Shown piece after piece: positions 34,251 through 45,094 of a stretch of DNA of 64,000 bases. The notes beneath the pieces are model-generated. The model had not been told where the DNA came from and searched no databases. It saw only the letters and a list, made by a program, of their open reading frames with translations. The DNA is from Petaurus breviceps papuanus (lineage: Eukaryota; Chordata; Mammalia; Diprotodontia; Petauridae). The number at the start of each line of letters is the position of its first letter. Position 1 is the first letter of the stretch. Where the stretch lies: contig JAMXIF010001253.1 in the NCBI GenBank assembly GCA_028583685.1, positions 71,664,989-71,728,988 of the forward strand, read 5' to 3'. Position numbers and translations under genes: made by a program.

Positions 34251-34274
34251 GTCTGGTCTCTATGCTATTATTAT

Positions 34275-34445
34275 CACAGAATCAGAGACAGGTCTAAAGA
34301 ACCTCTAAGACCAGGTAGTCCACGTTTCTCTTCCCCTCTCCCCTGCACCCATTTTACAGATGAAGATACCTACAAGCCTAGAGAAATGAAATTATTTGCC
34401 TGCATAAGGTCACAAAAGCCATACATGATAGATCTTGGTAACCAA
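34275..34445 (-). mobile_element. MIR SINE
   Basis: 'agagacaggtctaaagaacc', 'cccattttacagatgaagat', 'gaaattatttgcctgcataa'. Confidence 0.75.
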
Positions 34446-35262
34446 ACTGAATATTACGGTTCTGCTGAAGTGGGTGGGGGGACTGGAAGCAGTACCTGTG
34501 AGGCAAGAGGCCAGAATCAATGTGGGGGGACAGGGGAGAAGGAGCTTGGTGTATTGCACTAATTAACAGTCTTCTTTGTGGCAGAGACTCCCAAGGGAAA
34601 CTCCTCCCTCCCTGTTAGTCTGTGCACATTGATTACTCGAATGCGTCTTGAAGTCTAGCCACCAGAAGCTGGGATAAAATCTTTACATCTGCATTAATCA
34701 GGGAAAGGAGGCCAGCAGCGCAGAGCGCTGGGCGCAGGCCGGTGTCTCCAGCCCAGCTGATGGCTGCCTTCTAGGGGCTCAGTCAGTCATCTGGGCAGAC
34801 GTCCATTACCGGGCGGGAGTCACTGCTTACGATCAACAAGCAAGAAAAAGCTTAGAAGAGGGAAGTGGGGGCAGGGTGTGTGTGTGAGGGGGGGAGCCTC
34901 ATAAACCTGCCGAGAACCCATCAAAGCCAGGTTCTTGGGGAGAGAAACAAGCAGCGGTGGCGGTTCCGAGCTTTCACTGCTGGGCTGCCTCTTCCAGGAA
35001 TGGCAGGCTGGGGCCCAGGCAGAAGCGGCTGCAGCTGCGAAGGAAAGCATCAGGCCTGCCCCGGGGAGCCTTTGAGTGTCTCCCTCCAAAGATCCAGGTC
35101 TCCTTTATTTTTAAGGGGAGAGGGGAAAAAAAAAGACCTTTATGTTTTCTTTCCTTTTCCACTTGGAGGATTTAGCACCCCCTCATCTCTCACATCGGTG
35201 TTTCTGGTGTCTTAGCACTGAGCTGATATATGGTGTTTCACCAATGGAGAAGGGAAGGGGGG
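34446..35262. promoter_or_regulatory. GC-rich single-copy block, possible conserved element
   Basis: About 800 bases with no recognised repeat, the first such GC-rich stretch in the window. 34600-34700 ('tgtgcacattgattactcga', 'tctgcattaatcagggaaag') looks enhancer-like. 34712-34745 clusters several CpGs ('cagcgcagagcgctgggcgc', itself partly palindromic). Frames of up to 116 codons cross it but show no family signature or clear splice pattern. Confidence 0.35.
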
Positions 35263-35264
35263 GG

Positions 35265-35350
35265 GGAAGAAGCATTTATGTAGCACCTACTGTGTGCCAG
35301 GCACTGTGCTAAGCCCCATTTACAAATATTATCTCATTTGATCCTCTTCA
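35265..35350 (-). mobile_element. MIR/L2 3' end fragment
   Basis: 'tagcacctactgtgtgccag', 'caaatattatctcatttgat'. Confidence 0.75.
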
Positions 35351-35590
35351 ATGGAACAAAAGGCTGGCAAATCTCTAAGAGAGAAATGAGAAAGGAACCT
35401 CTGCTGGGTTTTTTTTTTCTATAACAAATGGATTAAATATAATTTTTCAGGCAAGGAGCATTTAACCTGATTTCATATAACTTCAGCTTCTATTTCAAAA
35501 TGGCTGAGCCAAACTCTACCTTTAGGCAAATGTCCTTTACCAATCACTTCGAAAATGTTTGCATCTGTCATTTGGACTGGAGGAGCTCAC
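35351..35590. promoter_or_regulatory. AT-rich single-copy block, possible conserved element
   Basis: 'aggagcatttaacctgattt', 'ttcaaaatggctgagccaaa', 'aatcacttcgaaaatgtttg'. No repeat recognised; the even composition and lack of frames suggest non-coding constraint, which needs alignment. Confidence 0.3.
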
Positions 35591-35591
35591 C

Positions 35592-36030
35592 GAGTAGCAC
35601 AGACTGAGAGCTCACAGGGACCTCAGGAGGCTGTCTAGTCCAACTGTCTAGCAGTTTACAGCTAGAGGTGGCTAGGTGGTGCCGTGGATAGATCACTAGA
35701 ATCAGTGTCAGGAAAACCCAAGTTCGAATCCAGCCTCAGACACTTAATGCTTGTATGGGCAAGTCCCTTCACCTCTGTCTGCCTCAATTTCCTCACCTGT
35801 AGAGTGGAGATAATCATAGCATCTACCTCCTTTCGTGGTTCTGGGGATGATGAAATAATAGTTATTTACTATCATATTATTTATAATATAAATATTATAA
35901 TATATAATAATATTATATATTACATAGTTATGTACTAGGTAAATGCTAGCCATTATGAAGTGAGGCCCAATGACTTTCCCAAGATCTCTGAAGATCACAT
36001 ATCTCCAGTTATGAGGTCAACTCTCTAGCC
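35592..36030. mobile_element. MIR (-) split by a MIR-type SINE (+) and an AT tract
   Basis: Reversed MIR at 35592-35662 and 35940-36030. The forward SINE 35663-35860 has 'gaggtggctaggtggtgccg' and 'gcctcaatttcctcacctgt'. 35860-35935 is a TA-rich stretch at its 3' end. Confidence 0.8.
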
Positions 36031-36111
36031 ACTGTTCTAGGCTCCCTCTCATAAATGTGAATGTGCCTCACTGCCTCTTGTAAAACTAGGTTATCATTAG
36101 TCTGTATTTGA

Positions 36112-36290
36112 AAAGAGGGTGCCTAGAAGTCAGGAAGATATGAGTTCAAGTACTACTGGAAACACACTGGAAGTGAAACAGAGGTCTGGTCACTTAACTT
36201 CTTAGTGCCCGAGGCAAGTCTTTAAGACTAGGCAAGATAGAGGGAGTTTTCTCATCCAACAGTTCCATACAGCAATAAAACCATTGGACC
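36112..36290 (+). mobile_element. THER2-like marsupial SINE
   Basis: 'tagaagtcaggaagatatga', 'tctttaagactaggcaagat', 'agagggagttttctcatcca'. Confidence 0.7.
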
Positions 36291-36645
36291 AGGTCCCAAA
36301 TAGCAGTGCCTGGCAATTTGTCCTCCCATTTTTTGGATGAAAACCTCGAGGTTCTGTAAGAGTATAACCCGGGGGGGGGGGGCAGCTAGGTGGCACAGTG
36401 AATAGAGCACCAGCCCTGGAGTCAGGAGGACCTGAATTCAAATCCAACCTCAGACACTTAACACAAAATTAACCCTGTGACCTTGGGCAAGTCACTTAAC
36501 CCCATTTGCCCTACCTTCCCCCCTCCAAAAAGAAAAAAAAAAGAGTATAACCTGAAAAAGATCAAACTGCCAGTAACTGGCCAGTGGCAGAAGCAGGACT
36601 CAAACACAGGTTTCCTAACTCCAGAATTCAGAATTCTTTCCATGA
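36291..36645 (-). mobile_element. MIR SINE hosting a marsupial SINE
   Basis: MIR flanks 36291-36369 and 36541-36645 ('cattttttggatgaaaacct', 'agcaggactcaaacacaggt'), in reverse. Confidence 0.75.
36370..36540 (+). mobile_element. Marsupial tRNA-derived SINE
   Basis: Begins with a G run (36371-36382) then 'gcagctaggtggcacagtga'. Tail 'ccctccaaaaagaaaaaa'. Perfect 12-base duplication AAGAGTATAACC (36358-36369, 36541-36552). Confidence 0.96.
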
Positions 36646-36712
36646 TATTAGCACAGTGCCTGGCACAGAGGATATACTTAATAAATGCTTGTTGGTCAGT
36701 TGACTGAACAAA
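36646..36712 (+). mobile_element. L2 LINE 3' terminus
   Basis: 'tagcacagtgcctggcacag', 'cttaataaatgcttgttggt'. Confidence 0.8.
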
Positions 36713-36714
36713 AC

Positions 36715-38515
36715 CATATACCTACTCTCCTCTGGCCTAGCACACATCAAAAAATACTGAAATAGACATTAATAAACAGAAAGTAACAGACATATCAAGG
36801 CAGCCATTTATTCTAATGGCTAGAATTTCCTATACAAAATGAATAAAAAGTTTTCAGTTTTAAAAATACAAATTTCACCAGATCTGTAACTATTACATTC
36901 ATTTAATGGATAATGAAATTTAGGAATTTTAATGGATGTTGAAACCGAAGGACTCCAGATCATAAGGTTTATTGTAAATTGGGAATTGAGCTGGGAATAA
37001 AGCAAAGAGATCCTAACTCCCCAATCCATCCTTTCCCCATGGAGAATGCATATTTCAGCATGTGCTCACCATATACAATGCTTCCAAAATTCACAGATGT
37101 AGCCTCAGTAGTTTCTATTGACTTTATGAAAAGAATGGCCCCAGAAGTGATTTCTGAGAAAAGCAAGCTCCCCTCAATGAAAAAGTGGTCATAAAACATG
37201 AAAGAGGAATGGGTTCCTCTTCCTTCTCTAAAAGTAATGTATCTTCTACTGTATCCTGCCTTATAAAGGGCTGTAAGAAGCAAGAGAGTAGGGTTTAAAA
37301 CAATGCCACATTAGGGCAAATCTGAGCTGAGACAGGGTCTTTATAGGTCTTATAAATATTTATGCTTAATAACATCTGGGTCTTGGCTTTAGATATTCAG
37401 ATTTACTGAAGGAGTCCAGTGATCTTTCTAATGAGAAATTGAGTTGGCAAGAGTACCTTTAGCTAGTTGCTGTTTTTAAAAAAAAGACAACTTTCACATT
37501 TATTTTTGTATGGTTTCTCATAAACTGAGAGCTATTTATTATTAATATAATTATAATTATTAATATTAACTTTATTTTTGAGTCCATAAGAACAAAGTTA
37601 GAGAGTCTTGCTTAAAAGGGGGAAAAGAAAAAAGAACAGAGATAGGGAAGCCTTCAAAGGACCATCATGCGCAGCTGAGGACATGAACCAATGTTTGCAC
37701 AATTATCTGTAAAAGTCAGATGCTCAAATCCACTTTTTCCTGGGAGTATCTGACTATTTCAGGTGTCCTGAATCCCCTAAATAACCACATACTGTTCTCT
37801 ACTTGCTTGTGAGCCCATAACTGTAGGATTCAAATGGATACTCATAAACTCTTCATTTTCCAAATGCTTTTTTAAGGATTGATAAGTACTGCCGTGTTTG
37901 TAGGCCTGGAGAGGAACATATTGTTGGTTAATTTCAAAAGACAGCAATTCTTGAATGCAAAACACTGCCAACTCTCAATTCATCTGCACCATTGGAAGAG
38001 AACAGAAGTATAGATGATTAAAAAACAACTATTTTGCAGATGAGTTTCTTTACTTACTAACAGCTAAATTTGAATATGTCTGATTTTAGAGAAATTCAGT
38101 TCAAGAAACATCATGAAGCCCTCCTTGGAGACTTGCCTTGTAAGAGATATCAAGTGCCCATCTATTTTTCCCCTCCAGGTCCCAGCTAAGTTCCTCCTTG
38201 ACACCCACTACATCCTGAGAATAGACACTCTGTGTTTCAGGCTAATGGCAAGCCAAGCTCCAGGTTAGGCAAAATTGTCCTCCAGAACTTGTTGGACAAG
38301 CATGGTATAAAAAAAGTTTGGGTTTCGCTAAAGAAATAAGGGGTCCTGGAAATGTGAGTATAACCTGAGGGAGCAAGATGTCAGTAATTCAACAAAGTTA
38401 GTGCTAGTTGCTGAAAGAGGGAGCTGTCAACAAGAAGAGTAATTAAACAAGTGTTGCCAACCAACTTGAAAGATTTTCTATAGATGAACCAGAATGTGGA
38501 TACTTTGTCTTAGGT
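36715..38515. promoter_or_regulatory. Long single-copy block, possible regulatory DNA
   Basis: About 1.8 kb without a recognised transposon, the second longest such stretch. It includes 36830-37000 (AT-rich), 37140-37420 and 37780-37990 ('ttggttaatttcaaaagaca', 'gcaattcttgaatgcaaaac'). A 104-codon minus-strand frame (37283-36969) has no known motif. 37535-37575 is an AT palindrome-rich patch. Confidence 0.3.
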
Positions 38516-38522
38516 AAGAGAT

Positions 38523-38523
<1 letters not shown>

Positions 38524-38559
<36 letters not shown>
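38524..38559. repeat. (CA)n microsatellite
   Basis: About 18 dinucleotide units. Confidence 0.97.
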
Positions 38560-38562
<3 letters not shown>

Positions 38563-39023
38563 TAAATACACAGATGTGCCTAGAAGAGTATTTTGACATG
38601 GAAAGGATAAATGACTTGTCCATACTTGCAAAGGGACTTGTGTGCCTTTGACTCCCACGCCCATTGCCATCATTACCATACATTTTTTTTGCCTGCTTTA
38701 GCTCCCAAATACCTTTCTGGACCTGAATTATATAAGAATACATATACCAAGGATCCCATTCATAGTCGAGGCAGTATAGCATAGTGGAAAGAACTTGAAA
38801 TTCAAAAATTAGATAACAGGATCTTATACATTTATAACTAAAGAGACATTACTGACCTAGGTTAGTTCAAACTCCATTTCTGCCACTTACTAGTTTGACT
38901 GTGTGACTGTGGACAAATCTTTTTACCTCTTATCTGTAAAATGTGGAGGACAGATCAGATCAGAGGTTCTTAACCTTGAGGTCCTTGAATAGATTTCAGG
39001 AGGTCTGTAACCATGGGTGAGAA

Positions 39024-39168
39024 AAAAAAATTGGGGAGATTAAGGGTTAAGTGACTTGCCCAGGGTTACACAGGTAGTAAGTGTCTGAGTGTCAGACTCA
39101 AACTCAGGTCATCCTGATTCCAGGACTACTGCTAGTCTATCCACTGTGCTATCTAGCTGTCCCTGTAT
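39024..39168 (-). mobile_element. Marsupial tRNA-derived SINE within hAT
   Basis: 'ttaagggttaagtgacttgc', 'ctcaaactcaggtcatcctg', 'tgctatctagctgtccc'. Confidence 0.8.
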
Positions 39169-39240
39169 TTATTTTCACTAACCTTTGGTTTCCTCTGAAA
39201 TCCTATGTGCTTTGTTTTATTTTAAAGGCAATGAGATTCT

Positions 39241-39475
39241 TTAGTAGACTCAGGAAAATCTGAGTTCAAATTTGGTCTCAGATACCTACTATCAGTGTGA
39301 CCCTGGGAAAGTCATTTCATCTCTGTCTGAGTTTCCTCATCAGTAAAATGGGAATAATAATATCACCTATCTCCCAGGACTGTTGTTAAAATAAAATGAG
39401 ATATTTGCAAACTGATTTGCAAACCTTAAAGACCTACATAAAGGCTAGCTATTAGTATTATTATATATTTAAGTA
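39241..39475 (+). mobile_element. MIR SINE within hAT
   Basis: 'aaaatctgagttcaaatttg', 'gtgaccctgggaaagtcatt', 'ctcatcagtaaaatgggaat', 'ggctagctattagtattatt'. Confidence 0.88.
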
Positions 39476-39605
39476 CATTATTCTAAAAAAAAAAAAGCTT
39501 ATTGGCTTTACCTGACTGTCAAAGGGGGTTCATGAGAAAAAGAGGTTAAGGACCTTTGGACTGGGTGATATTGGGTCCCTTTCTGCTCTAAATCCTAGGA
39601 TTCTA

Positions 39606-39905
39606 ACATAACCTGGATTTTGATGTTCCCACGGAGGCATGGCCATGGAAACCTTGAGGGAGAAGCTCTCTCCCTGTTAGGGAAGGGGAAATTATCAAAT
39701 ATTCCATAAGTTCCAGTGGGTCTGTCTCTTTTGTAGAAATCGAATGAGATTCTAAGAGAGAAACCAGAGGGAAAAGAACCATAGCACAGCTTTGCTGAAG
39801 TCACTAGAGCTGAAAGATTGTTTGGGTATGGTTTCAATGACCAAGATGGTGATGGGCTGGTACTGGCAGTGGTGTTGTGAGGTTCAAATGAGATAACAGC
39901 TGCAA
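39606..39905. other. Single-copy spacer
   Basis: No element recognised except a MIR-like 3' trace near 39870-39900. Confidence 0.4.
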
Positions 39906-39921
39906 TTACTACTACTGATGC

Positions 39922-39926
39922 TACTA

Positions 39927-39977
<51 letters not shown>

Positions 39978-39978
39978 C
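39922..39978. repeat. (CTA)n trinucleotide repeat
   Basis: About 17 units, followed by imperfect CAT and CAC units to about 40003. Confidence 0.95.
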
Positions 39979-40014
39979 ATCATCATCACCAGCACCACCA
40001 CTACTAGCATTACT

Positions 40015-40140
40015 GTTGTTGCTGTTGATTGTCCTTTATTCTCTAAGAGGACCATGACATCATGGAGGTGATGCCATGACATTCAAGTGAATTCTATTTA
40101 AGTGAGGAAGGACTGTGCAATGTCACCAGCCTCACTATTA
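40015..40140 (-). mobile_element. RTE-tailed SINE fragment
   Basis: 'gattgtcctttattctctaa', 'gaggaccatgacatcatgga', 'gtgaattctatttaagtgag', 'gtcaccagcctcact': reverse of the element at 290-847. Confidence 0.78.
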
Positions 40141-40296
40141 TTAGCCTGCAGTTAGCAGTCTTCCATTCTGGTGATGATTTCATTTGCTGAGTCTTCTACT
40201 GTCCTCCTGCTGAGTTCAAACAATATTTATAAAGCAATACAGGGATGTTCCAGTAAATATTTTTTTAAAAAACTGAGTAGGGGGGGAGGGAGAAGG

Positions 40297-40548
40297 GCAA
40301 GTAGGTGGGGTAGTAGATACCATGCTGGGAACCTGAAGTCAGGAAGACTCATCTTCCTCAGTTCAAGTCCAGCCTCAGACACTTAATAGTTGTATGATAC
40401 TGGACAAGTCTCTTAACTCTGTTTGCCTCAGTTTCCTCATCTGTAAAATAAGCTGGAGAAAGAAAGAGCAAATCACCCCCAGTATCTTTGCCAAGAAAGC
40501 CTCAACTGGGGTCATAAAGAGTCCAGGACGGGACTGAACCACAAGGCA
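40297..40548 (+). mobile_element. MAR-type CORE-SINE, nearly full length
   Basis: 'agtaggtggggtagtagata' head, 'gcctcagtttcctcatctgt', 'tctttgccaagaaagcctca', 'gggtcataaagagtccagga'. The 3' part differs from MIR and marks the MAR group. Confidence 0.9.
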
Positions 40549-40599
40549 GAAAAATGTAAGCACACATAGTTTTTTGTTTAAATCTAAATTATTTACACT

Positions 40600-40715
40600 T
40601 TCCTAAGTCTGGACAATAAACAAAACAATAAATCAAACCCTGATTTTGTAATGTAGTGACTGCCCATTTAGTAAGTTCTAGGGCTGGCTCCAGTACCTCT
40701 CTGGGTGGAGGTATT
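40600..40715. mobile_element. Ancient hAT MITE fragment (MER102/103-like)
   Basis: 'taagtctggacaataaacaa', 'caataaatcaaaccctgatt', 'ggctggctccagtacct'. Confidence 0.65.
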
Positions 40716-40719
40716 CTGA

Positions 40720-41335
40720 GTGTGAATGATGGACAAGAGTAGACCCTGGCTTATCCCACGATCTGCCATAGAGGGTTCTTCTAAGGGAAACGTTTTTTGT
40801 AAGCTGGAAAGCACTATATAAATAGTCAGTGTCTGGGGATATGGAGGTGTTTGGCTGGAGAGGAAAACTATCTACTCCCTCTCAGTGTACCCCACCCTTG
40901 TGTGGACAGATCTGCTTTTTTTTTTTTCCCAAAATCCATTCGGCTCCTTTTCAGACTGAATTTCTCCCTAGTCATTGCCCTCAGCTCCACCCCAGGACCT
41001 AGGCCTTCCAGCACTAAATCCCCAGAGAACAAGAGAAGGAAAATTTGCTTGAGGGCCACTGCCTCCCATTACTTAAAATGCTTACTTGTGGCTCTGACTT
41101 TGCCTAGGGTCATAAGTCCACATTAATTTAATCTTGCTCCTGCTTTTGGGTTATTATAGACTGTAAATCAATCGGAGTCTTTTGTTTAGTTCTAAAGCCG
41201 CCAGATGAGAAGGTCCTGACAATTTCCAAGAGCCTACTTTTTTTTAAATCTCATTCCCTCTTTCTCTGTTACCTGCTGACAGCCGCCTCTCCCCTACATC
41301 CCACTCCTACCTAATAAGGAAGCACAGACCAGTCA
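40720..41335. promoter_or_regulatory. Single-copy block with an enhancer-like core
   Basis: The 41090-41235 core is repeat-free and AT-rich, with homeodomain-type sites ('cattaatttaatcttgctcc', 'ctgtaaatcaatcggagtct'). It is followed by 'aaagccgccagatgagaagg'. It has the look of a deeply conserved non-coding element; conservation is not shown here. Confidence 0.4.
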
Positions 41336-41339
41336 AAAA

Positions 41340-41455
41340 TGATGTGGTTCAGTCAAGTCAAGTCAAAAAGCATTTATTAAGCATCTACTATATTCCAGGG
41401 CACTAAGTGCTGAGGACACAATAAGGTACAAAAAGATACAAAATAGGCACTCATG
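41340..41455 (-). mobile_element. L2 LINE 3' end, antisense
   Basis: 'aaaaagcatttattaagcat', 'ctactatattccagggcact', 'ataaggtacaaaaagataca'. Confidence 0.78.
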
Positions 41456-41462
41456 GGCTAAT

Positions 41463-41720
41463 GTTGGAGGTAGCTAGAGTGGCTTAGTAGAGGGAGCATT
41501 GCACCTGGAGTCAGGAAGACCCGAGTTCAAATTTCGCTTCAAACACATATTAGCTGTGTGACCCTGATTGTCACTTAACTGCTGTTTCCCTCAGTTTCCT
41601 CATCTGTAAAATGAGGATAAGATTGACATCTGTATACCGAGGTTGTTGTGAGGCTCATGTGAGATGACTTTGCAAGTCACAAAAAGTACTATTTGAAATG
41701 CTGGCTATTATTGTTATGTT
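41463..41720 (+). mobile_element. MIR/THER1 SINE, nearly full length
   Basis: 'ggagtcaggaagacccgagt', 'tttcctcatctgtaaaatga', 'gaggttgttgtgaggctcat', 'gaaatgctggctattattgt'. Confidence 0.92.
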
Positions 41721-42180
41721 GACCACACTTGTATATTACATTGGCTTTCAATACTGATTGAACAGAAGTTAAAAAAACACCCTAAAAAAGAGTAAGTTTT
41801 GTATTTTGTATCAATTTTTCTGGACAGAGAGATAGGCACAACCATTGTCTAGTGTCCAGTCTCCTGAATGGCAAACTCAGCCTTGGCCCCAGTCCATACC
41901 CAGTCCATTATCTCTCTTGCCCTCTGCCTCTGGCTGTCCTCCTACACAGCAGGCTCAGATGCATCGGCAGCCAGTGTGAGCATCTGAGTAGCCAGCTCTG
42001 GTCTCTCCTAAAACCCAAATGCAAAGCCTGTGAGCTCCCCCTGATCCTGAGCTGCACATCTTCATTCTAGTGAGAACTTTGCTTTCAGTTCGGGAACACT
42101 TAGTCATTTTAAATCCATCTATCTCAGCTTCATCAAGCTTGATCTCAGTATCTCTAAATCCGCTAGTAGAGGGGCTTTAC
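41721..42180. other. Single-copy spacer
   Basis: No repeat recognised. A short 72-codon frame at 41852-42070 has no family signature. Confidence 0.4.
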
Positions 42181-42181
42181 A

Positions 42182-42380
42182 GTATATTATATCACTCTAA
42201 GTTTGCAAAGCACTTTACAAATGTCATCTCACTGGAGCCTTAGAACAACTCTACGGTTCAGGTACCAATTATTATTACCCCTATTTTGCATATGTTGAAA
42301 CTGTGACTGAGAAAGGTTAAGCGATGTTCATGGGTCACACACATATACTATGAGAGGTAGGATTGGAAACATTTCTCTCT
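42182..42380 (-). mobile_element. MIR SINE
   Basis: 'aagtttgcaaagcactttac', 'aacaactctacggttcaggt', 'gactgagaaaggttaagcga'. Confidence 0.88.
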
Positions 42381-44620
42381 AAGGACCACCATGAGGTCCA
42401 AAGACATACCTTTTTGGGAAAAGATGTAAATCTCAATGACTCTTCCTTAGAAGCAAATGGCTTGAGAAAGTAATTCTTCCCCACCATGGCTTATGTTACT
42501 CACAATGAAACTGACAATGACAGGGAGAAGTAATTTAAATATCTGACTTCTGGTCTGGGTTGGGTTTTGTCCAGGAGCAGAAGAAGCTTTAAAAATGATA
42601 TGGTAAGTAGAATTATCCCTTGTTTTCCTAATTATTCAGGCATTCTAATAATTTTGCAACAGTAATCCTCAACAGACCATTCCCAGGAATATTTCTAATA
42701 TGTCATTTTAAATCACATAACAATCTTGCAGGGGTGAAGGCCAACTAGAGAACCATCCAGAGACTTGATTTATTTTCTTTCCTGATACCATAGAGGCAGG
42801 GAGAGAGGCATCCCCTGAATGTTAGCACAATGACATTACATATCTCTGTTCTCGTGCAACAATCCAATAGGTTGTCTGCTGAGATAAACCAAAGCTGAAA
42901 GCTGAGAACCATCAATCTCTGAAGCTGGATTTTTTCAGATGCTTTTTGAAAACTGAGTCCATAGATGATACCTACTGCATCCTCTCACCTCTGGTGACTT
43001 TGGAAATGGAATGGAGGAAAAAACCCAATTCAAAACAATAGACGAGCAAAATCAAGTCTTTGAAATAGAGACAAATTTCAGATGAGTAAATTATTTTTAA
43101 ACTTGAAAAGAAAGAGTCCTGTAAAATAGACATATGCAAGAAAAACAAAAAAAGAGACTCCTGACCAGTAATAATTTAAAGTAGATGGAGCACATTTGTA
43201 AAATGTTAGGACAAAATAGCCAGGAGGAAAAGATTTGTCTCAAGGCTTTTCAAGGAAAGGACATAGAAAGTGATTCAGTTCCAAGCCTACTTACCACAAA
43301 AAGGAAAACTGCAAGGTACTAGAAGCATGTCAAGACCATGCTAATATTTAAAATATTAAATATTAATATTAAAATGTTTAAAAAGACCTGCATCTTCCTC
43401 CACACTCTGTCCCTCACCCAACACCCCCCACCCCCACACACACACCTTTACCCCACAGAGGCATCCATCTCTGCCTGGAAACCAAAAGGAAATTATTTAC
43501 TTTCCAAAACAGGTTAGGAGGTGGCAGATCTCTTCCACTAAACCCAACTGAAGGATTCAAAAGGATGACAGCCAAACTAATGAGGGGAAAAGAGTGAATG
43601 GAGACATCCTGGGTACCACCCAGGAAGCCGGTCAGAAAGGGCAAAGAAGGGATGTTTATGCCAGATTGGAGATGGAACCAGCTGGGGGAAAAAAGACGAG
43701 TTCTGATATCTAAAAGACAAGACAGCAGGTATTAATTATCAGAAGCTGGTCTATGCTGATAAAAAGTAACAAGAGGGTTCTGAAAAGTCTGGGTTCCAGG
43801 GCCAAATTTTTATGTATTAATATGAAAAATTTGAGGCAGATATGAGCTTCTGGGTGACAAAATTGACCTGAATCATAAGAAAGAAGGGGAGGAGGATTCA
43901 TAGCTGAGAATTCTAGTAGAGAGAGTGAAAGTTGATCTGACCGAAGTTAAGGCTATGTGCTAGGAGAGAACAAAAGGAAACACGCTTAATGGAGTAGAAT
44001 AATAATAAGAACACTTTGCATTCATATACTATCTGGGGTCTTTAAAGCCCACTGCAAAACTGACCTAGGAATCCATTGCCATACACCTGTGAGGTATTAT
44101 TCCTGCTTTTAGTAATGTAGACAATGGGCCTGGTCCTTGACAAAGGCCAGAAGGAGCCCAAACAAAGGCTGAATTCCCAGTCTTGAAGTGATTACAAATA
44201 TAAAGCCACCTGGTAAGGGAATCCAAGCTGTTTGTTCACGACAGAACTGGAATGGGGCTCCAGACCCTCAGTGTTCTTGTCCCTAAGGGGTACTGGAGTT
44301 TCATGTAGGATGATGTCACCCTATCCCTGTTTGTCCAGAATGGTTGGAAGATGGGTGTCACTGAGAGCCACCGCTCTACCGCAGGCCAAATTGCCAATTA
44401 TCAGAGAATTAGAAAACAGTAAAATGCAGTTAGGCCTCCATACACACATGACTATAATTTAATCTTCCTAGGATGATTCAGAAGGCATGTCAGGATCTTG
44501 CAGTGCCTTGGGTCATCCTTGTAAACAGGTTTGTACCATGTGACTCAGCAGAAACATTTCTGTTTATCTGAATTTGAGACACAGAGAAGTAAATCGAGTT
44601 TTCTGTGACCCTAGTTACCA
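42381..44620. promoter_or_regulatory. Longest single-copy block (2.2 kb), possible regulatory DNA
   Basis: No transposon recognised across 2.2 kb. Enhancer-like parts: 42600-42740 ('cctaattattcaggcattct', 'aataattttgcaacagtaat'), 44060-44200, and 44330-44480 ('ccaaattgccaattatcaga', 'ctataatttaatcttcctag'). 43345-43380 is AT-rich and 43420-43445 C/CA-rich. No frame with a recognisable domain. Confidence 0.35.
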
Positions 44621-44626
44621 GAATGG

Positions 44627-45062
44627 AAACAGTATGGTACAGCAGAAATTGATCTTGGTTTGGAGGAGGAAGGCCTGGGTTCAAATCTCAGATCTGCTGC
44701 TTGTTGGTTGGTCAAGTAATTTAACTCCTCTGGCCCTCAGTTACCTTATATATAAAAAATGGGAAGAAGGGGGGAGAAGCTTGGCCTGAGAAGAGTTCAG
44801 AAAAGGTACCTCCTTGCCCTTCTTTGCAGAGGTCAGGTACTATGGCTGTAGAACATTACATATATTCTATCAGACTCAATGTTGTGGGTTAGATTTGCTG
44901 AGCTGCCTTTTCTCTCTTTTGTTGCAAGGAATGGCTCACTGGATTTTGATATATTCAGAAATAAAGATGATGCAAAAACAAAATATATCAATAATTTTTA
45001 ATGAGGGGGTTGAACTAGCTTAGTCCTAAGGTCCCTTTCCAATTCTGAATCTGTTATCCTCG
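44627..45062 (+). mobile_element. MIR SINE split by an unidentified insert
   Basis: MIR left 44627-44780 ('ggaggaaggcctgggttcaa', 'ctctggccctcagttacctt') and right 45005-45062 ('ttagtcctaaggtcccttt'). The insert 44781-45004 ends 'aaataaagatgatgcaaaaa' then 'caaaatatatcaataatttt', resembling a repeat with a poly-A end; family not recognised. Confidence 0.65.
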
Positions 45063-45094
45063 AAACATCACAGCATTGGTATTATTTGAATCAA

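Larger units (their letters stand above)
38961..39558. mobile_element. hAT DNA transposon with two SINEs inside
   Basis: Terminal inverted repeats 'cagaggttcttaacct' and (reversed) 'caaaggtccttaacct'. Flanking 8-mers GATCAGAT and GACTGGGT both fit an ancestral GACTAGAT, the sequence expected in MIR at that site. Transposon sequence is seen at 38961-39022, 39169-39240 and 39480-39558. Non-autonomous, non-coding. Confidence 0.75.
38768..39605 (+). mobile_element. MIR SINE split by a hAT element
   Basis: Left part 38768-38960 ('ggcagtatagcatagtggaa', 'gccacttactagtttgactg') and right part 39559-39605 ('gggtccctttctgctctaaa'). They rejoin as a MIR across the hAT insertion. Confidence 0.85.

Noticed and set aside
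36969-37283. 104-codon minus-strand frame in single-copy DNA
   Set aside because: Reads smoothly but has no known motif and no clear splice sites; length is within chance for AT-moderate DNA.
39922-39978. CRISPR-like array or other spaced repeats
   Set aside because: The regular repeats here are plain microsatellites with no spacers, and the genome is vertebrate.
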